From NCBI GenBank assembly GCA_013285965.1, contig JABDGQ010000001.1:1106-65105 (forward strand): a stretch of DNA of 64,000 bases, read 5' to 3'. Numbering within the stretch: position 1 is the first letter of the stretch; each line of letters starts with the position of its first letter. Origin of the DNA: Chlamydiota bacterium. Its GTDB lineage: Bacteria; Chlamydiota; Chlamydiia; Chlamydiales; Parachlamydiaceae. The notes under the pieces are model-generated. The model did not search any database, was not told the origin of the DNA, and worked only from the letters and a program-made list of their open reading frames with translations. The translations under genes and the position numbers were made by a program. Positions 39,593 to 49,084 of the stretch are shown here, piece after piece.

Positions 39593-39765
39593 TAGACTTC
39601 TTTGGAAACTACATTTATAGGAATAATAAAAGAAATGGCAGCCTGTAGGGCTGCCATAACTATCAATCCCACACATAATTTTTCGACCATATTGCCAATA
39701 TGTTCTTAAAATTTGGAATCAAATCTACTCAAAAAATATCAAAAGCCAGTTTCCAAAGAAGTCTG
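39593..39765. mobile_element. MITE-like element, copy 3
   Basis: TAGACTTCTTTGGAAACT ... AGTTTCCAAAGAAGTCTG inverted ends; interior shared with copies 1 and 2. Confidence 0.65.
39635..39657 (-). terminator. Hairpin downstream of rseP with T-rich tail on the - strand
   Basis: ATGGCAGCC-TGTAG-GGCTGCCAT; - strand continues ttcttttatta. Confidence 0.45.
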
Positions 39766-39772
39766 TTGAGTT

Positions 39773-41743
39773 TCAATGAAACCAGCGTGAAAAAATACGG
39801 GTTAAATCGTGATAAGTCAGAAATATAAAAAATCCAATTAATATCAAAGCAAAGGGAATAATCAATTTTTCTAAAGTGCGTGGACGTAAGCGTTTGCCGG
39901 TGATAATTTCATAGAGCGCAAAACAAATAGTTCCGCCATCTAATACTGGTAAAGGCAAAAGATTAAATATACCTAAATTCAAACTAATAGCCCCCAACCA
40001 AAATAAAGCCTCTTTAAGACTAACCATCGAATTATCATGCACAACGTGAACAATGCCAATAGGCCCGCTCATCCATTTAGGATTTAATGCTCCAGTAAAT
40101 AAAGCTTTTAAAGTATACCAAATTTCAGCCAGCACATTATCAAATATAGTGATTGGATCGGGATTGTACTGCACGGTTTCATCTTGCAAGGCTGGCAAAC
40201 CTAAAAGCAATTGTTTTTCATGTGCTTCTAAAAGATCGCGCACACGTGCACGCTTATCTGGATCATCAATTTCATCAATTTCTTTTTTTTGCGTCATTAA
40301 TTCTGCTGCTGCAAGAGCTTGATTGTCGACATCTAACTGAAATTGTTTGCGTGTTTTGGGTACTACGGCGTCTAATAATTCTAAGTGGCCTACCTTATGA
40401 GCATCATTTGAAAGTCCAATCGTTACAATTAATCTTTTCAAATCTTCTGGTGAATAACGATGATCAAAGCGCTCATCAGCATTCTTCCAATTAGTTACTG
40501 TATGAGCCACAGTTTGCTTGTGCTCTACAATAATATTGATATGGCGTTGTTGTAAGTGCATCATAATTTCATAGGAATGTGCTACTTCGATTCCATCTAC
40601 TGCTAGTATTTTGTCACCTTTCTCCAATGGTTTTTCAATGCTTGAAAATGAATGGGCTGGAAATATTTCATTTTTTTTGTCGTTATCGATAAAATCAGCC
40701 ACCCCTTCGACTACACATTCATTGTTTAGATTATATGGAATAATATAAAGCTTTTGCAGCTTGATGTTATTTAATTCTGCTTCAAATTGCCAATCACTCA
40801 ATTCTTCTTTAAAGGCTGGTTCTAGCTTCAATTCCTCTACCATCACGCGTGGTACGCGACGCAAAAAAGTATCACCATCTCTTTGAATTGTCAGCAAAGC
40901 TTTGTTTTCATTTACAATATGTGTCAGCTGCGGAACAGAATAAACCAGTGAACCATCCACCCAGATGATATTATCGCCATCTTGAATGCCGCTATTGCGC
41001 ATGGGCGAGCCTTCTGGCAAATCAGAATCAACTTTATTATTATTGCCAGTGCGATAGATTAAATAACTAGCAGGCTGAAAAACACCAATAGTGAATAAAT
41101 CTTTATCTAAAACTTCAGGATGGGGATAGGTTTTTACTAGATATTCAAATGGCTTTTTCTCCATCGTGTTGCCGTTAACTTTAAAACCACTCACAAGGAC
41201 GTGACCATCAGAGGTCATAGGAATAGTCAAATGGTCTTTGGCGCTTTTAAACAAACGATGATTATAGGCCGTAATTTCATCACCAGGCCTAACACCTTTG
41301 GCATACAGCTCCGAATGTTGGTCTAGCCAGCCGATTTTATGAGTGTACTCATTAAATTTTTTTTCGCGCCCTCCAAGCATCCAAAGAGCAAGAAAAGCTA
41401 AAAAAGCAAAAACGATATTTACCAGTGGCCCCATAAATGCCACTTTAATCCGATCCCATGGAGATTTACCAAAAAAACCATCTTTCACATCATATATGTT
41501 GCGCTGATCGGTAGTATCCATACCGGCAATTTTGACATAACCACCAAACAACAACCAACCAATCTGCCAACGCACACCATCTTTTTCCCATGTATAAATA
41601 GGCTTTCCAAATCCAATCGAGAAAGTCTCAACTTTCATACCGGTACGACGTGCCATAAAATAATGGCCCAGTTCATGAATAAACACCAAGAAACTCAAAC
41701 CCAAGATAGACAACAGGATGTATAAAAAACTCATCAAAGTCAT
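39773..41743 (-). CDS. rseP: Site-2 protease RseP/MmpA with PDZ region
   Basis: FIHELGHYFMARRTGMKVE, LLPLPVLDGG, PDZ-like segments. Confidence 0.92.
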   Translation of the reverse strand: MTLMSFLYILLSILGLSFLVFIHELGHYFMARRTGMKVETFSIGFGKPIYTWEKDGVRWQIGWLLFGGYVKIAGMDTTDQRNIYDVKDGFFGKSPWDRIKVAFMGPLVNIVFAFLAFLALWMLGGREKKFNEYTHKIGWLDQHSELYAKGVRPGDEITAYNHRLFKSAKDHLTIPMTSDGHVLVSGFKVNGNTMEKKPFEYLVKTYPHPEVLDKDLFTIGVFQPASYLIYRTGNNNKVDSDLPEGSPMRNSGIQDGDNIIWVDGSLVYSVPQLTHIVNENKALLTIQRDGDTFLRRVPRVMVEELKLEPAFKEELSDWQFEAELNNIKLQKLYIIPYNLNNECVVEGVADFIDNDKKNEIFPAHSFSSIEKPLEKGDKILAVDGIEVAHSYEIMMHLQQRHINIIVEHKQTVAHTVTNWKNADERFDHRYSPEDLKRLIVTIGLSNDAHKVGHLELLDAVVPKTRKQFQLDVDNQALAAAELMTQKKEIDEIDDPDKRARVRDLLEAHEKQLLLGLPALQDETVQYNPDPITIFDNVLAEIWYTLKALFTGALNPKWMSGPIGIVHVVHDNSMVSLKEALFWLGAISLNLGIFNLLPLPVLDGGTICFALYEIITGKRLRPRTLEKLIIPFALILIGFFIFLTYHDLTRIFSRWFH

Positions 41744-41769
41744 GTTTAAAACCTTATATTAACAAGCGA

Positions 41770-42918
41770 TTATTTAACATTAGTTGCCTCTTGGCGCGCT
41801 TGACGATCGATAGCTAGAATATTTTCTAATGTATCTATTGCTTGAACTTGATGTCGACACATTAATTTTTCTAAAAAACCTGCAATATCTAGCCATTCTA
41901 TAGAACCTGCTAAAAATCGCTCCACTAGCACTTCATTAGCCGCGTTTAAGTAACACGGGAAGCTGCCACCTTTTTTAATTGCTTCATAAGCCAAACCAAG
42001 GCATCTAAATTGTGCCTGATTTGGAGGATAAAATTCTAATTTAGAATTTTTTATAAAATCAAAATAATTTAACATCCCTTGTTTTCGTTGTGGATATGTT
42101 AAAGCGTATTGAATGGGAGTAATCATGTTAGGCTCACCCATTTGTGCTAATACAGAAGCGTCAGTAAACTCTACCAAACTATGAATGATACTTTGTGGAT
42201 GAATTATTACGTCAATTTTATCAGGCTGCAGATTAAACAGCCAGTGTGCTTCAATTACCTCTAACCCTTTATTCATTAAAGTAGATGAGTCAATGGTAAC
42301 TTTGGCACCCATAGTCCACGTCGGATGTTTTAAAGCCTGCGCGACACTCACATGTTTTAATTGTTCAGCCGTCCAAGTACGAAAAGGACCACCTGATGAA
42401 GTAAGGACAATGCGATGTATTTGCGAGTGCCCCCCTTCTGGCAAGCCTTGCAAACATTGAAAAATAGCACTATGTTCACTATCAATAGGAATTAATTGAA
42501 CATTATGTTTAGCCACCAAACTCATAATTAAAGCACCACCAGACACTAATGCTTCTTTATTGGCTAAAGCTACATTTTTGCTAGCCATAATCGCTGTAAT
42601 AGTCGGTTGTAATCCTATTGTACCGGAAAGCGCCGATACCACCATTTGTGCTTGATTTATAGAGGCCACAGCATTCAATCCCTCTAAACCAGCACAAACT
42701 TCAATTTGCGGTAAACGCTTTTGCAATTCTAAAGCTTTAGTAGGATTAAAGACGGCAATCAAGCTAGGCTTAAATTCACGCGCTTGTTGTTCTAATAAAT
42801 CGATGTTTTCGCGCGCAGCTAATGCCACGACCTGTAAATCAGAATGGAGATGACGTGCAACAGAGAGCACATTTTTACCAATTGACCCTGTACTTCCTAA
42901 AACAGCGATTTGTCTCAT
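41770..42918 (-). CDS. dxr: 1-deoxy-D-xylulose-5-phosphate reductoisomerase
   Basis: MRQIAVLGSTGSIGKNVL, IPIDSEHSAIFQCL, TIDSSTLMNKGLEVIEAHWLF; start trimmed so it does not run through tRNA-Ser. Confidence 0.95.
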   Translation of the reverse strand: MRQIAVLGSTGSIGKNVLSVARHLHSDLQVVALAARENIDLLEQQAREFKPSLIAVFNPTKALELQKRLPQIEVCAGLEGLNAVASINQAQMVVSALSGTIGLQPTITAIMASKNVALANKEALVSGGALIMSLVAKHNVQLIPIDSEHSAIFQCLQGLPEGGHSQIHRIVLTSSGGPFRTWTAEQLKHVSVAQALKHPTWTMGAKVTIDSSTLMNKGLEVIEAHWLFNLQPDKIDVIIHPQSIIHSLVEFTDASVLAQMGEPNMITPIQYALTYPQRKQGMLNYFDFIKNSKLEFYPPNQAQFRCLGLAYEAIKKGGSFPCYLNAANEVLVERFLAGSIEWLDIAGFLEKLMCRHQVQAIDTLENILAIDRQARQEATNVK

Positions 42919-42980
42919 AAAATCATATATGTGCAAATATTTTGGAATTATTGTTCGCTTATGTGCTTTTTTTTTGAAAA

Positions 42981-43067
42981 TGGAGAGGGTGGGATTCGAA
43001 CCCACGGTACGTGTTAACGTACACACGCTTTCCAAGCGTGCTCCTTAAGCCACTCGGACACCTATCC
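42981..43067 (-). tRNA. tRNA-Ser (anticodon GGA)
   Basis: Reverse complement GGATAGGTGTCCGAGTGGCTTAAGGAGCACGCTTGGAAAGCGTG...GGTTCGAATCCCACCCTCTCCA with long variable arm. Confidence 0.9.
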
Positions 43068-43141
43068 AAAAAAAACAATATCGAAATTCTATCGCCTAGG
43101 CATTTATCGTGCAAGGTTATTTTGTGTACCTAAAACTCAGG

Positions 43142-43828
43142 CTAAAAACCACTATCAGTCATTATTTCAGCTAATTCAGAGTCGGTCAGTCCATCATTGC
43201 TATATATACCAGACTTATAAGGTTGTGCAACTTCAGGAACTTCGATAAGATTTATAAAGTATTCTGATGTGAGAAAACTTAAACTTGTTTTTTCATTTTT
43301 TACAAGTGTTACATCTTCACCCTCTAAATTCGCGCCACTCTTATCTTGCATAACTATTTTCGTTAACTGCACTTTAATAAAGTCATTTTCTAATATTTTT
43401 TCATCTACAGTTAGTTGCTCTTTTAAATATATCTTAACAGAAAGAGTTTCTAAAGAATTATTGTATATTATTCGTGGAATGCAAGTACATAGGCGAATTG
43501 GCAAAGTCAACACATCTAAAAATAATGCCCCTAGCACTGCCAAAATTTTTGTCACTAGAAAATTTATTTTAATAGCATGATTGCAAATAGTCGGAAAAAG
43601 AGCGTCTTGCGCCAGATTTTGCCAATTATTAGTACGTACTGGAATAAGTAAAGCCGAAAACAAACCAACGATTTCCCTCCCCCTCATTTGGTTCATATCT
43701 GAATAATTTTTAGCTGTTATTTCTTTCCAAAATAATCTTTTGTTTTGGTAATCAGAGATTATTATACTATATCTATCGTTAGAATATACAGCCATTGATT
43801 TCTCTTTTTTAATTAAATTAAAAGACAA
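43142..43828 (-). CDS. Hypothetical membrane-associated protein
   Basis: ORF with central hydrophobic region (INFLVTKILAVLGALFLDVLTLPIRLC). Confidence 0.55.
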   Translation of the reverse strand: MSFNLIKKEKSMAVYSNDRYSIIISDYQNKRLFWKEITAKNYSDMNQMRGREIVGLFSALLIPVRTNNWQNLAQDALFPTICNHAIKINFLVTKILAVLGALFLDVLTLPIRLCTCIPRIIYNNSLETLSVKIYLKEQLTVDEKILENDFIKVQLTKIVMQDKSGANLEGEDVTLVKNEKTSLSFLTSEYFINLIEVPEVAQPYKSGIYSNDGLTDSELAEIMTDSGF

Positions 43829-43881
43829 CTTTACTACTTAATGGAAAACAAATCAACTAATATATAGCTTTATTGCATAGT

Positions 43882-44655
43882 TTAGAAATAAATAGATCGA
43901 CCAAGATTATCTTGAGGGGCTACACAAGTATCTACCTGCATACCATGCGCGGCAAGTATACTAGATACTACCCCTAAAGCTGTTGCATGTGTATTGCATT
44001 CACTTGATAAATGGGCAAGATGCACATGTTTAAGTTTGGTATGGAAAACAGCTGCTAACAAGTGTCCACAGGCTTCATTTGATAAATGACCACTTCTACT
44101 TAATACGCGCTGTTTATAGACCAATGGGCGAGCAGAAGCATGTACCATCGAAATTTCGTGATTGGATTCAATATACAAATAGTCACACTCTTGCAAGTGA
44201 TTTCTAACTAAATTAGTCACAAAACCTAAATCGGTGCAAAAACCTAGCTTTAAACCATCCACACGTATAATAAATGCGACAGGATCCAAAGTATCATGTT
44301 GAATGCTAAAAGGGTGAATGCTTAAATCACCAAACTCAAATGTTTCTCCGGTAGTGAAGATCTTGAATTTGGGACATTTAGGCAAAATATGAGCAATTCC
44401 CTTGGCTGTTTCTCTATTCGCTAATACTGGGATGCCCAATTTACAGCTTAGCACTTGCAGTGCTTGAATATGATCAGTGTGTTCGTGGGAAATTAATATG
44501 GCATCTATATCAGCAATATCGACATTAATGGCCGCTAAACGCAATTTAATAGATTTAGCACTCATGCCTGCATCAATTAAAATCTTAACTTTAGGAGTGC
44601 CCAGGTAAATACAATTGCCTTTAGAGCCAGAACCTAGTGGACAAAATCCTAACAT
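43882..44655 (-). CDS. MBL-fold metallo-hydrolase (YycJ/WalJ-like)
   Basis: LGSGSKGNCIYLG, LISHEHTDHI, HLSSECNTHATA. Confidence 0.87.
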   Translation of the reverse strand: MLGFCPLGSGSKGNCIYLGTPKVKILIDAGMSAKSIKLRLAAINVDIADIDAILISHEHTDHIQALQVLSCKLGIPVLANRETAKGIAHILPKCPKFKIFTTGETFEFGDLSIHPFSIQHDTLDPVAFIIRVDGLKLGFCTDLGFVTNLVRNHLQECDYLYIESNHEISMVHASARPLVYKQRVLSRSGHLSNEACGHLLAAVFHTKLKHVHLAHLSSECNTHATALGVVSSILAAHGMQVDTCVAPQDNLGRSIYF

Positions 44656-44969
44656 ATTGCTACCCTGTACTAAAAATTATACAAATCAAACCGAAAATGC
44701 GATGTACTATACGTGGCGGAGTATAACAAAAAAAAAGCATTTTAACTCAAGCATAAATGTGCGCATTTAAGAGAGCCGTTGGATAAAGATGGTAAATTAA
44801 TTAAGCCACCCGCTCTCTTTAGCTTTGATTTTGAGAATAGTTGTTTTTAGTTATAATTTATATGTTTAAAAATGATAGAATGTTTGCATATAAAAACAAA
44901 CAGCTTCTATTTACTTAATTTTTATTAATTATTTTTGTTATAAGTATTTAAACCCTAAGGAGAATGCAT

Positions 44970-45884
44970 ATGTTACAATGCATGAGCAAATTAACTTTAT
45001 GCCTATATTTAATAACTGGTTTTTCACTGCACGCCCAGACTACACCTAATATACCACTTGTTTTTGATGATTATTTAGATAACGTTTTGCCACGCAAAAT
45101 CAGGATAATGCATTCTGAAATGGGACAAAATGATCAAATTAATCAAGGCTTGGATCAACTTTTTGCTTCAGCTAGCAATCAATTTTCCGAAAAAGGTTTT
45201 TTAGCCCTCCAAGAACTGTTACAGAGTAGTGCTAGTTATAACGAATTAATTGTAATCGACCTGCGCGAGGAATCGCACGGTTTTTTTAATGGGTTTCCTG
45301 TCAGTTGGTATTGTGGATTAAATAACGATGGGAATGCCAATAAAACGATAGAACAAATTGATTGCGATGAAAATGAACGCTTACAAAGTCTTGCATTACA
45401 ACTAGACATAATTAACATTGGCACCTTCCGCGCCCATAATATATTAACTCCATACAACTTTATCTCCAGCCGTACAGAAAAAGATTTTATGGAAACACTA
45501 ATAGGTACATCATATATTCGTTTACCTGTACCTGATCATAAACACCCTTCCGATGATATAGTTGATAAGTTTCTTAATATAGTAAATGAACGCAAACCCG
45601 GACAATGGTTACATTTACATTGTAGAGGTGGCAAAGGAAGGACGACAACATTCTTAGTATTACTTGATATCATCAAAAATGCAAATCAGGTAAGTTTAAA
45701 CGATATTTTGCATAGACAATTTATTTTAGATGGTAGCAATTTACAAGCACCACACTTAAAAGAAGAAAGAAAAGAAGTGTCAGAAAATCGTTTAAAATTC
45801 ATCGAACGCTTTTATGATTATTGTCGCCTACACCCAGATTTTGTCATCAAGTGGTCTGAATGGAATAAGCAAAACCATTATTAA
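44970..45884 (+). CDS. Exported PTP-like phosphatase, cysteine phytase type
   Basis: Signal-peptide-like N-terminus; VIDLREESHGFFNG; HCRGGKGRTTTF fits HCxxGxxRT P-loop. Confidence 0.7.
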   Translation: MLQCMSKLTLCLYLITGFSLHAQTTPNIPLVFDDYLDNVLPRKIRIMHSEMGQNDQINQGLDQLFASASNQFSEKGFLALQELLQSSASYNELIVIDLREESHGFFNGFPVSWYCGLNNDGNANKTIEQIDCDENERLQSLALQLDIINIGTFRAHNILTPYNFISSRTEKDFMETLIGTSYIRLPVPDHKHPSDDIVDKFLNIVNERKPGQWLHLHCRGGKGRTTTFLVLLDIIKNANQVSLNDILHRQFILDGSNLQAPHLKEERKEVSENRLKFIERFYDYCRLHPDFVIKWSEWNKQNHY

Positions 45885-45901
45885 AGACGAAAATTATCGA
45901 T

Positions 45902-45943
45902 CTGAATTTTGTTTTTGCTATAGTACACAAAAACAAAATTCAG
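45902..45943. repeat. 16-bp perfect inverted repeat (hairpin)
   Basis: CTGAATTTTGTTTTTG (45902-45917) and CAAAAACAAAATTCAG (45928-45943). Confidence 0.7.
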
Positions 45944-45963
45944 TAGACTTCTTTCTAAAAATT

Positions 45964-46827
45964 ATGAATAAATATTGGTTCAGAATAGTTTTATTCTATC
46001 TTCCGCTTATCTCTATTTTGCCTGGCTGTTCAAAAACGACCAATACTTCGCACAAAAACCTAGCAGTAAAAGGCGAGTATATTTTTAGACAGCATGATGA
46101 CCCTCCTATTGCTATAGAACCCACAGTAATGCAAGAGCCTTTTAATTATCCATGGGAAACTTTAGATACGCAAATCAGCTCGGAAAATCGGCAAGAAAAA
46201 ACAAGCACAAACAATACAACACAGGATTTAACAAAAATAAATAAGTATTCTTTCCGTTGTAAAGGGAATTTACTTAATCCGCTGCGTCCTTTAAGTGAAC
46301 ACAATGAGATTATGTACGCCTTTGATTGTGGTGGTTCACAAAGACATAAATTGCCATTAAAAGACAATAAAGAATTCATCTATCCTATCTTGATTGATTT
46401 ATTAAATTATTTACAGCAAAAAACCAAAAAACCTATTATCATTACCTGTGGACACTGTTGTTGTGAACATTTTATATATGCCGGTCTTCGTAAAAGTGCC
46501 CATAACTCTAAACATCTAATTGGTGCAGAGGTTGATTTTTATGTGCGTGGTATGGAATACTCCCCTGAAATTATTGTAGAGCATATTTTTTCTTACTATA
46601 AAGAAAATTTACTATATAAAAACATGAAAGAATTCATTAATTTTGAGCGACACATTAAAAACGAGAATAATTTAAAGATAATTCCGTGGTACAACAAAGA
46701 GATTTTCGTTAAAATATTACAAACAAATGAAGGTCGCGATTTTGACAATTCTCATGCCTATCCTTATATTAATATACAAGTGCGCTTTGATCGTGATTTG
46801 CAAATTAAAGTATCAAACCCCAATTAA
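45964..46827 (+). CDS. Lipoprotein, possible M15/YcbK-like peptidase fold
   Basis: Lipobox LPGC; HNSKHLIGAEVDFYVRGM resembles SxHxxGxAxD; downstream HAYPYINIQVRF. Confidence 0.5.
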   Translation: MNKYWFRIVLFYLPLISILPGCSKTTNTSHKNLAVKGEYIFRQHDDPPIAIEPTVMQEPFNYPWETLDTQISSENRQEKTSTNNTTQDLTKINKYSFRCKGNLLNPLRPLSEHNEIMYAFDCGGSQRHKLPLKDNKEFIYPILIDLLNYLQQKTKKPIIITCGHCCCEHFIYAGLRKSAHNSKHLIGAEVDFYVRGMEYSPEIIVEHIFSYYKENLLYKNMKEFINFERHIKNENNLKIIPWYNKEIFVKILQTNEGRDFDNSHAYPYINIQVRFDRDLQIKVSNPN

Positions 46828-46851
46828 CGCTCAAGAATTATGAGTTAGAAA

Positions 46852-48150
46852 ATGTTTCTAATATTTTATGAATTATTGCTTTGGTTATTGGCGCTACTTG
46901 CCCTACCAAAAATGATCTACGGCCTTATTTTTCAAAACAAGTATAGAAACAATTTATTGGAACGTTTTGGCTGTAATTTTCCAAAATTACACAAGACACA
47001 AAATCAATTTCCCATTTGGATTCATGCCGTTTCCGTCGGAGAAACTTTGGCAGTGGCCTCGCTAGCACGAGAACTAAAAAAACAACACCCGCAGGCCACA
47101 CTAATCATTTCCTCAACTACTGAAACCGGTCATGCCGAAGCACAACGCAGCCTCCCTTTTGCCGATCATCACGTCTATCTACCCCTAGATTTTGCATGGC
47201 TGGTGCGAAAAATCTTAAAAGCCGTAGCACCAAAGTTAGTTGTAATTTGCGAATCTGATTTTTGGTTTAACTTCCTTTACTATGCCAAAAAAAATGGTGC
47301 CACATTAGCCCTAGTAAATGGCAAACTCTCTGAACGATCTATGCATCGATTACATTTTTTCTCTACCTTTTCAAAGCGATTGTTTGGTCTATTTGATCTA
47401 ATGTGTGTGCAAAACGAACTTTATAGCGAGCGCTTTATTGTCGCCTATGCACCTAAAAATAAAATTGTGATTACTGGTAATCTAAAATTAGATGCTGACG
47501 TTAAGCCACTAGCAGCTAATGAAGAGGATTCGTGGCGTGCTAAGCTAGGTATACAAAATGATCACACTATTTTGACGATTGGATCTACACATAATCCTGA
47601 AGAAAAAGAAATCCTTGAGATTCTCAAGAATCTCTGGCAGAGCATACCCAATTTTCAGGTATTATTGGTGCCACGTCGCCCTGAAACTTTTAAAACTGTA
47701 GCTGCTTTATTAGATAAATCTGGTCTAGCGTGGGTCTCCTTTACTAATATTGAGCAACGCACTGGTAAAGAAAAAGTCGTGCTAATGGATACAATGGGTT
47801 TGTTGCGCACATGTTATCAAATTTCTGATATTGCAATTGTGGGTGGCAGTTTTATTAAACACGTTGGCGGACATAATATTTTAGAACCATCTTATTATGG
47901 AAGACCTGTTTTATTTGGACCACATATGGAATCTCAGCGCGAATTAGTGGATTTAGTAGTCAGTTATGGAGCCGGACAGCAAGTAAAGCATACCAGTGAG
48001 CTAGAAAAAATATTGGAACTCTGGTTACGCGATCCACACGCCCCTCAAAAAATAGGGGCGCAAGGTCGATTGCTAAGCTCTTCGCTCAAAGGTTCTAAGG
48101 GGCGAACTTTACAAGCTTTGGCCTCTATATCGCCACTTAACTCTATTTGA
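46852..48150 (+). CDS. waaA: 3-deoxy-D-manno-octulosonic acid transferase
   Basis: FPIWIHAVSVGETLA, ISSTTETGHAEA, GSTHNPEE, GGSFIKHVGGHNILEPSYYGRPVLFGP. Confidence 0.93.
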   Translation: MFLIFYELLLWLLALLALPKMIYGLIFQNKYRNNLLERFGCNFPKLHKTQNQFPIWIHAVSVGETLAVASLARELKKQHPQATLIISSTTETGHAEAQRSLPFADHHVYLPLDFAWLVRKILKAVAPKLVVICESDFWFNFLYYAKKNGATLALVNGKLSERSMHRLHFFSTFSKRLFGLFDLMCVQNELYSERFIVAYAPKNKIVITGNLKLDADVKPLAANEEDSWRAKLGIQNDHTILTIGSTHNPEEKEILEILKNLWQSIPNFQVLLVPRRPETFKTVAALLDKSGLAWVSFTNIEQRTGKEKVVLMDTMGLLRTCYQISDIAIVGGSFIKHVGGHNILEPSYYGRPVLFGPHMESQRELVDLVVSYGAGQQVKHTSELEKILELWLRDPHAPQKIGAQGRLLSSSLKGSKGRTLQALASISPLNSI

Positions 48151-48193
48151 GATAAATTGATTTATTAAAATGGATTAATAACCTGAGTTAAAT

Positions 48194-48484
48194 ATGCCTG
48201 CTAAAGTACAGCTATTTCTTGGTTACATACAAAATACAGAGTTGAAAATCATCTTAAAAAAAAATACAGCTTGGCAAACTGCTGACCTTTTAGGTACTAC
48301 TGGTCTATGTAAATGCAGTTATCAACAAAAAGACTATTTAGGAATATTACTAGATATGCCCTTGACCTATGGACAACTAAAGCAACATGAAATTACATTG
48401 CAAGCGCAACTTGCGCAATATGGGATAGAGTTAGATGGCGATAAATATAAAGTATCGGCCTTTCCGCAAGTAATATTATTTTGA
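48194..48484 (+). CDS. Hypothetical protein
   Basis: 96-aa ORF following waaA. Confidence 0.5.
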   Translation: MPAKVQLFLGYIQNTELKIILKKNTAWQTADLLGTTGLCKCSYQQKDYLGILLDMPLTYGQLKQHEITLQAQLAQYGIELDGDKYKVSAFPQVILF

Positions 48485-48486
48485 AA

Positions 48487-48549
48487 CCGAATTTTGATTT
48501 CTTTCGTTCTTTGACGCCATCCAAAGGTCGAAAAACTCAAAACTCAGGT
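48487..48549. repeat. Degenerate CCTGAGTTTTGAG element
   Basis: cgaattttgatttctttcg ... ccaaaggtcgaaaaactcaaaactcagg. Confidence 0.55.
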
Positions 48550-48598
48550 TCTAAAGGACGAAAGAGGTTCAAAGATTATATATGGAGAGATTAACGCA

Positions 48599-49084
48599 AT
48601 GGATATGAAATCAAAAAATGAGATAAAAAAATTAGACACCAAAGAATTAGACGTCGCTGAAACAATGTTCGTATGCAATATTGAAAATAAAGTTTTTCAA
48701 TCGATTGTTTTACATTGCCTATCTCAAATCGATGGCATTAGCCTTGGTGAGGGTAACTTTATAGATAATCTATTTGGAAGAAGTGCTGAGGGTGTAAAAG
48801 GTATCTATGCCGAGCAAGATGAAAAACACAACTCTATTAATATTAAAGTTGAAGTTAGCATTTATTACGGATTGCCCATACCTCTTAAAGCAGAAGAAAT
48901 ACAAACTAAAGTTTCACAAACCATTACACAATTAACTGGTCTGCACGTCGCTTCTGTACATGTCATCATTACAAATGTTATTGCCATTGAAGAGGCTGAA
49001 ATCTCTTCCCAATCAACACCTGTGCAAAACAATGTTCGGAATGTTCATGAACATATTGATGCCGCCTATTCCGATGAATTTTAA
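48599..49084 (+). CDS. Asp23/Gls24-family protein
   Basis: Asp23-like: VHVIITNVIAIEE, KVEVSIYYGLPIPLKAEEIQTKVSQTI. Confidence 0.7.
   Translation: MDMKSKNEIKKLDTKELDVAETMFVCNIENKVFQSIVLHCLSQIDGISLGEGNFIDNLFGRSAEGVKGIYAEQDEKHNSINIKVEVSIYYGLPIPLKAEEIQTKVSQTITQLTGLHVASVHVIITNVIAIEEAEISSQSTPVQNNVRNVHEHIDAAYSDEF

Noticed and set aside
42919-43035. N-terminal extension of dxr through tRNA-Ser
   Set aside because: The encoded MESVCTLTRTVGSNPTL is translated tRNA; the natural start is MRQIAVLGSTGSIG at 42918
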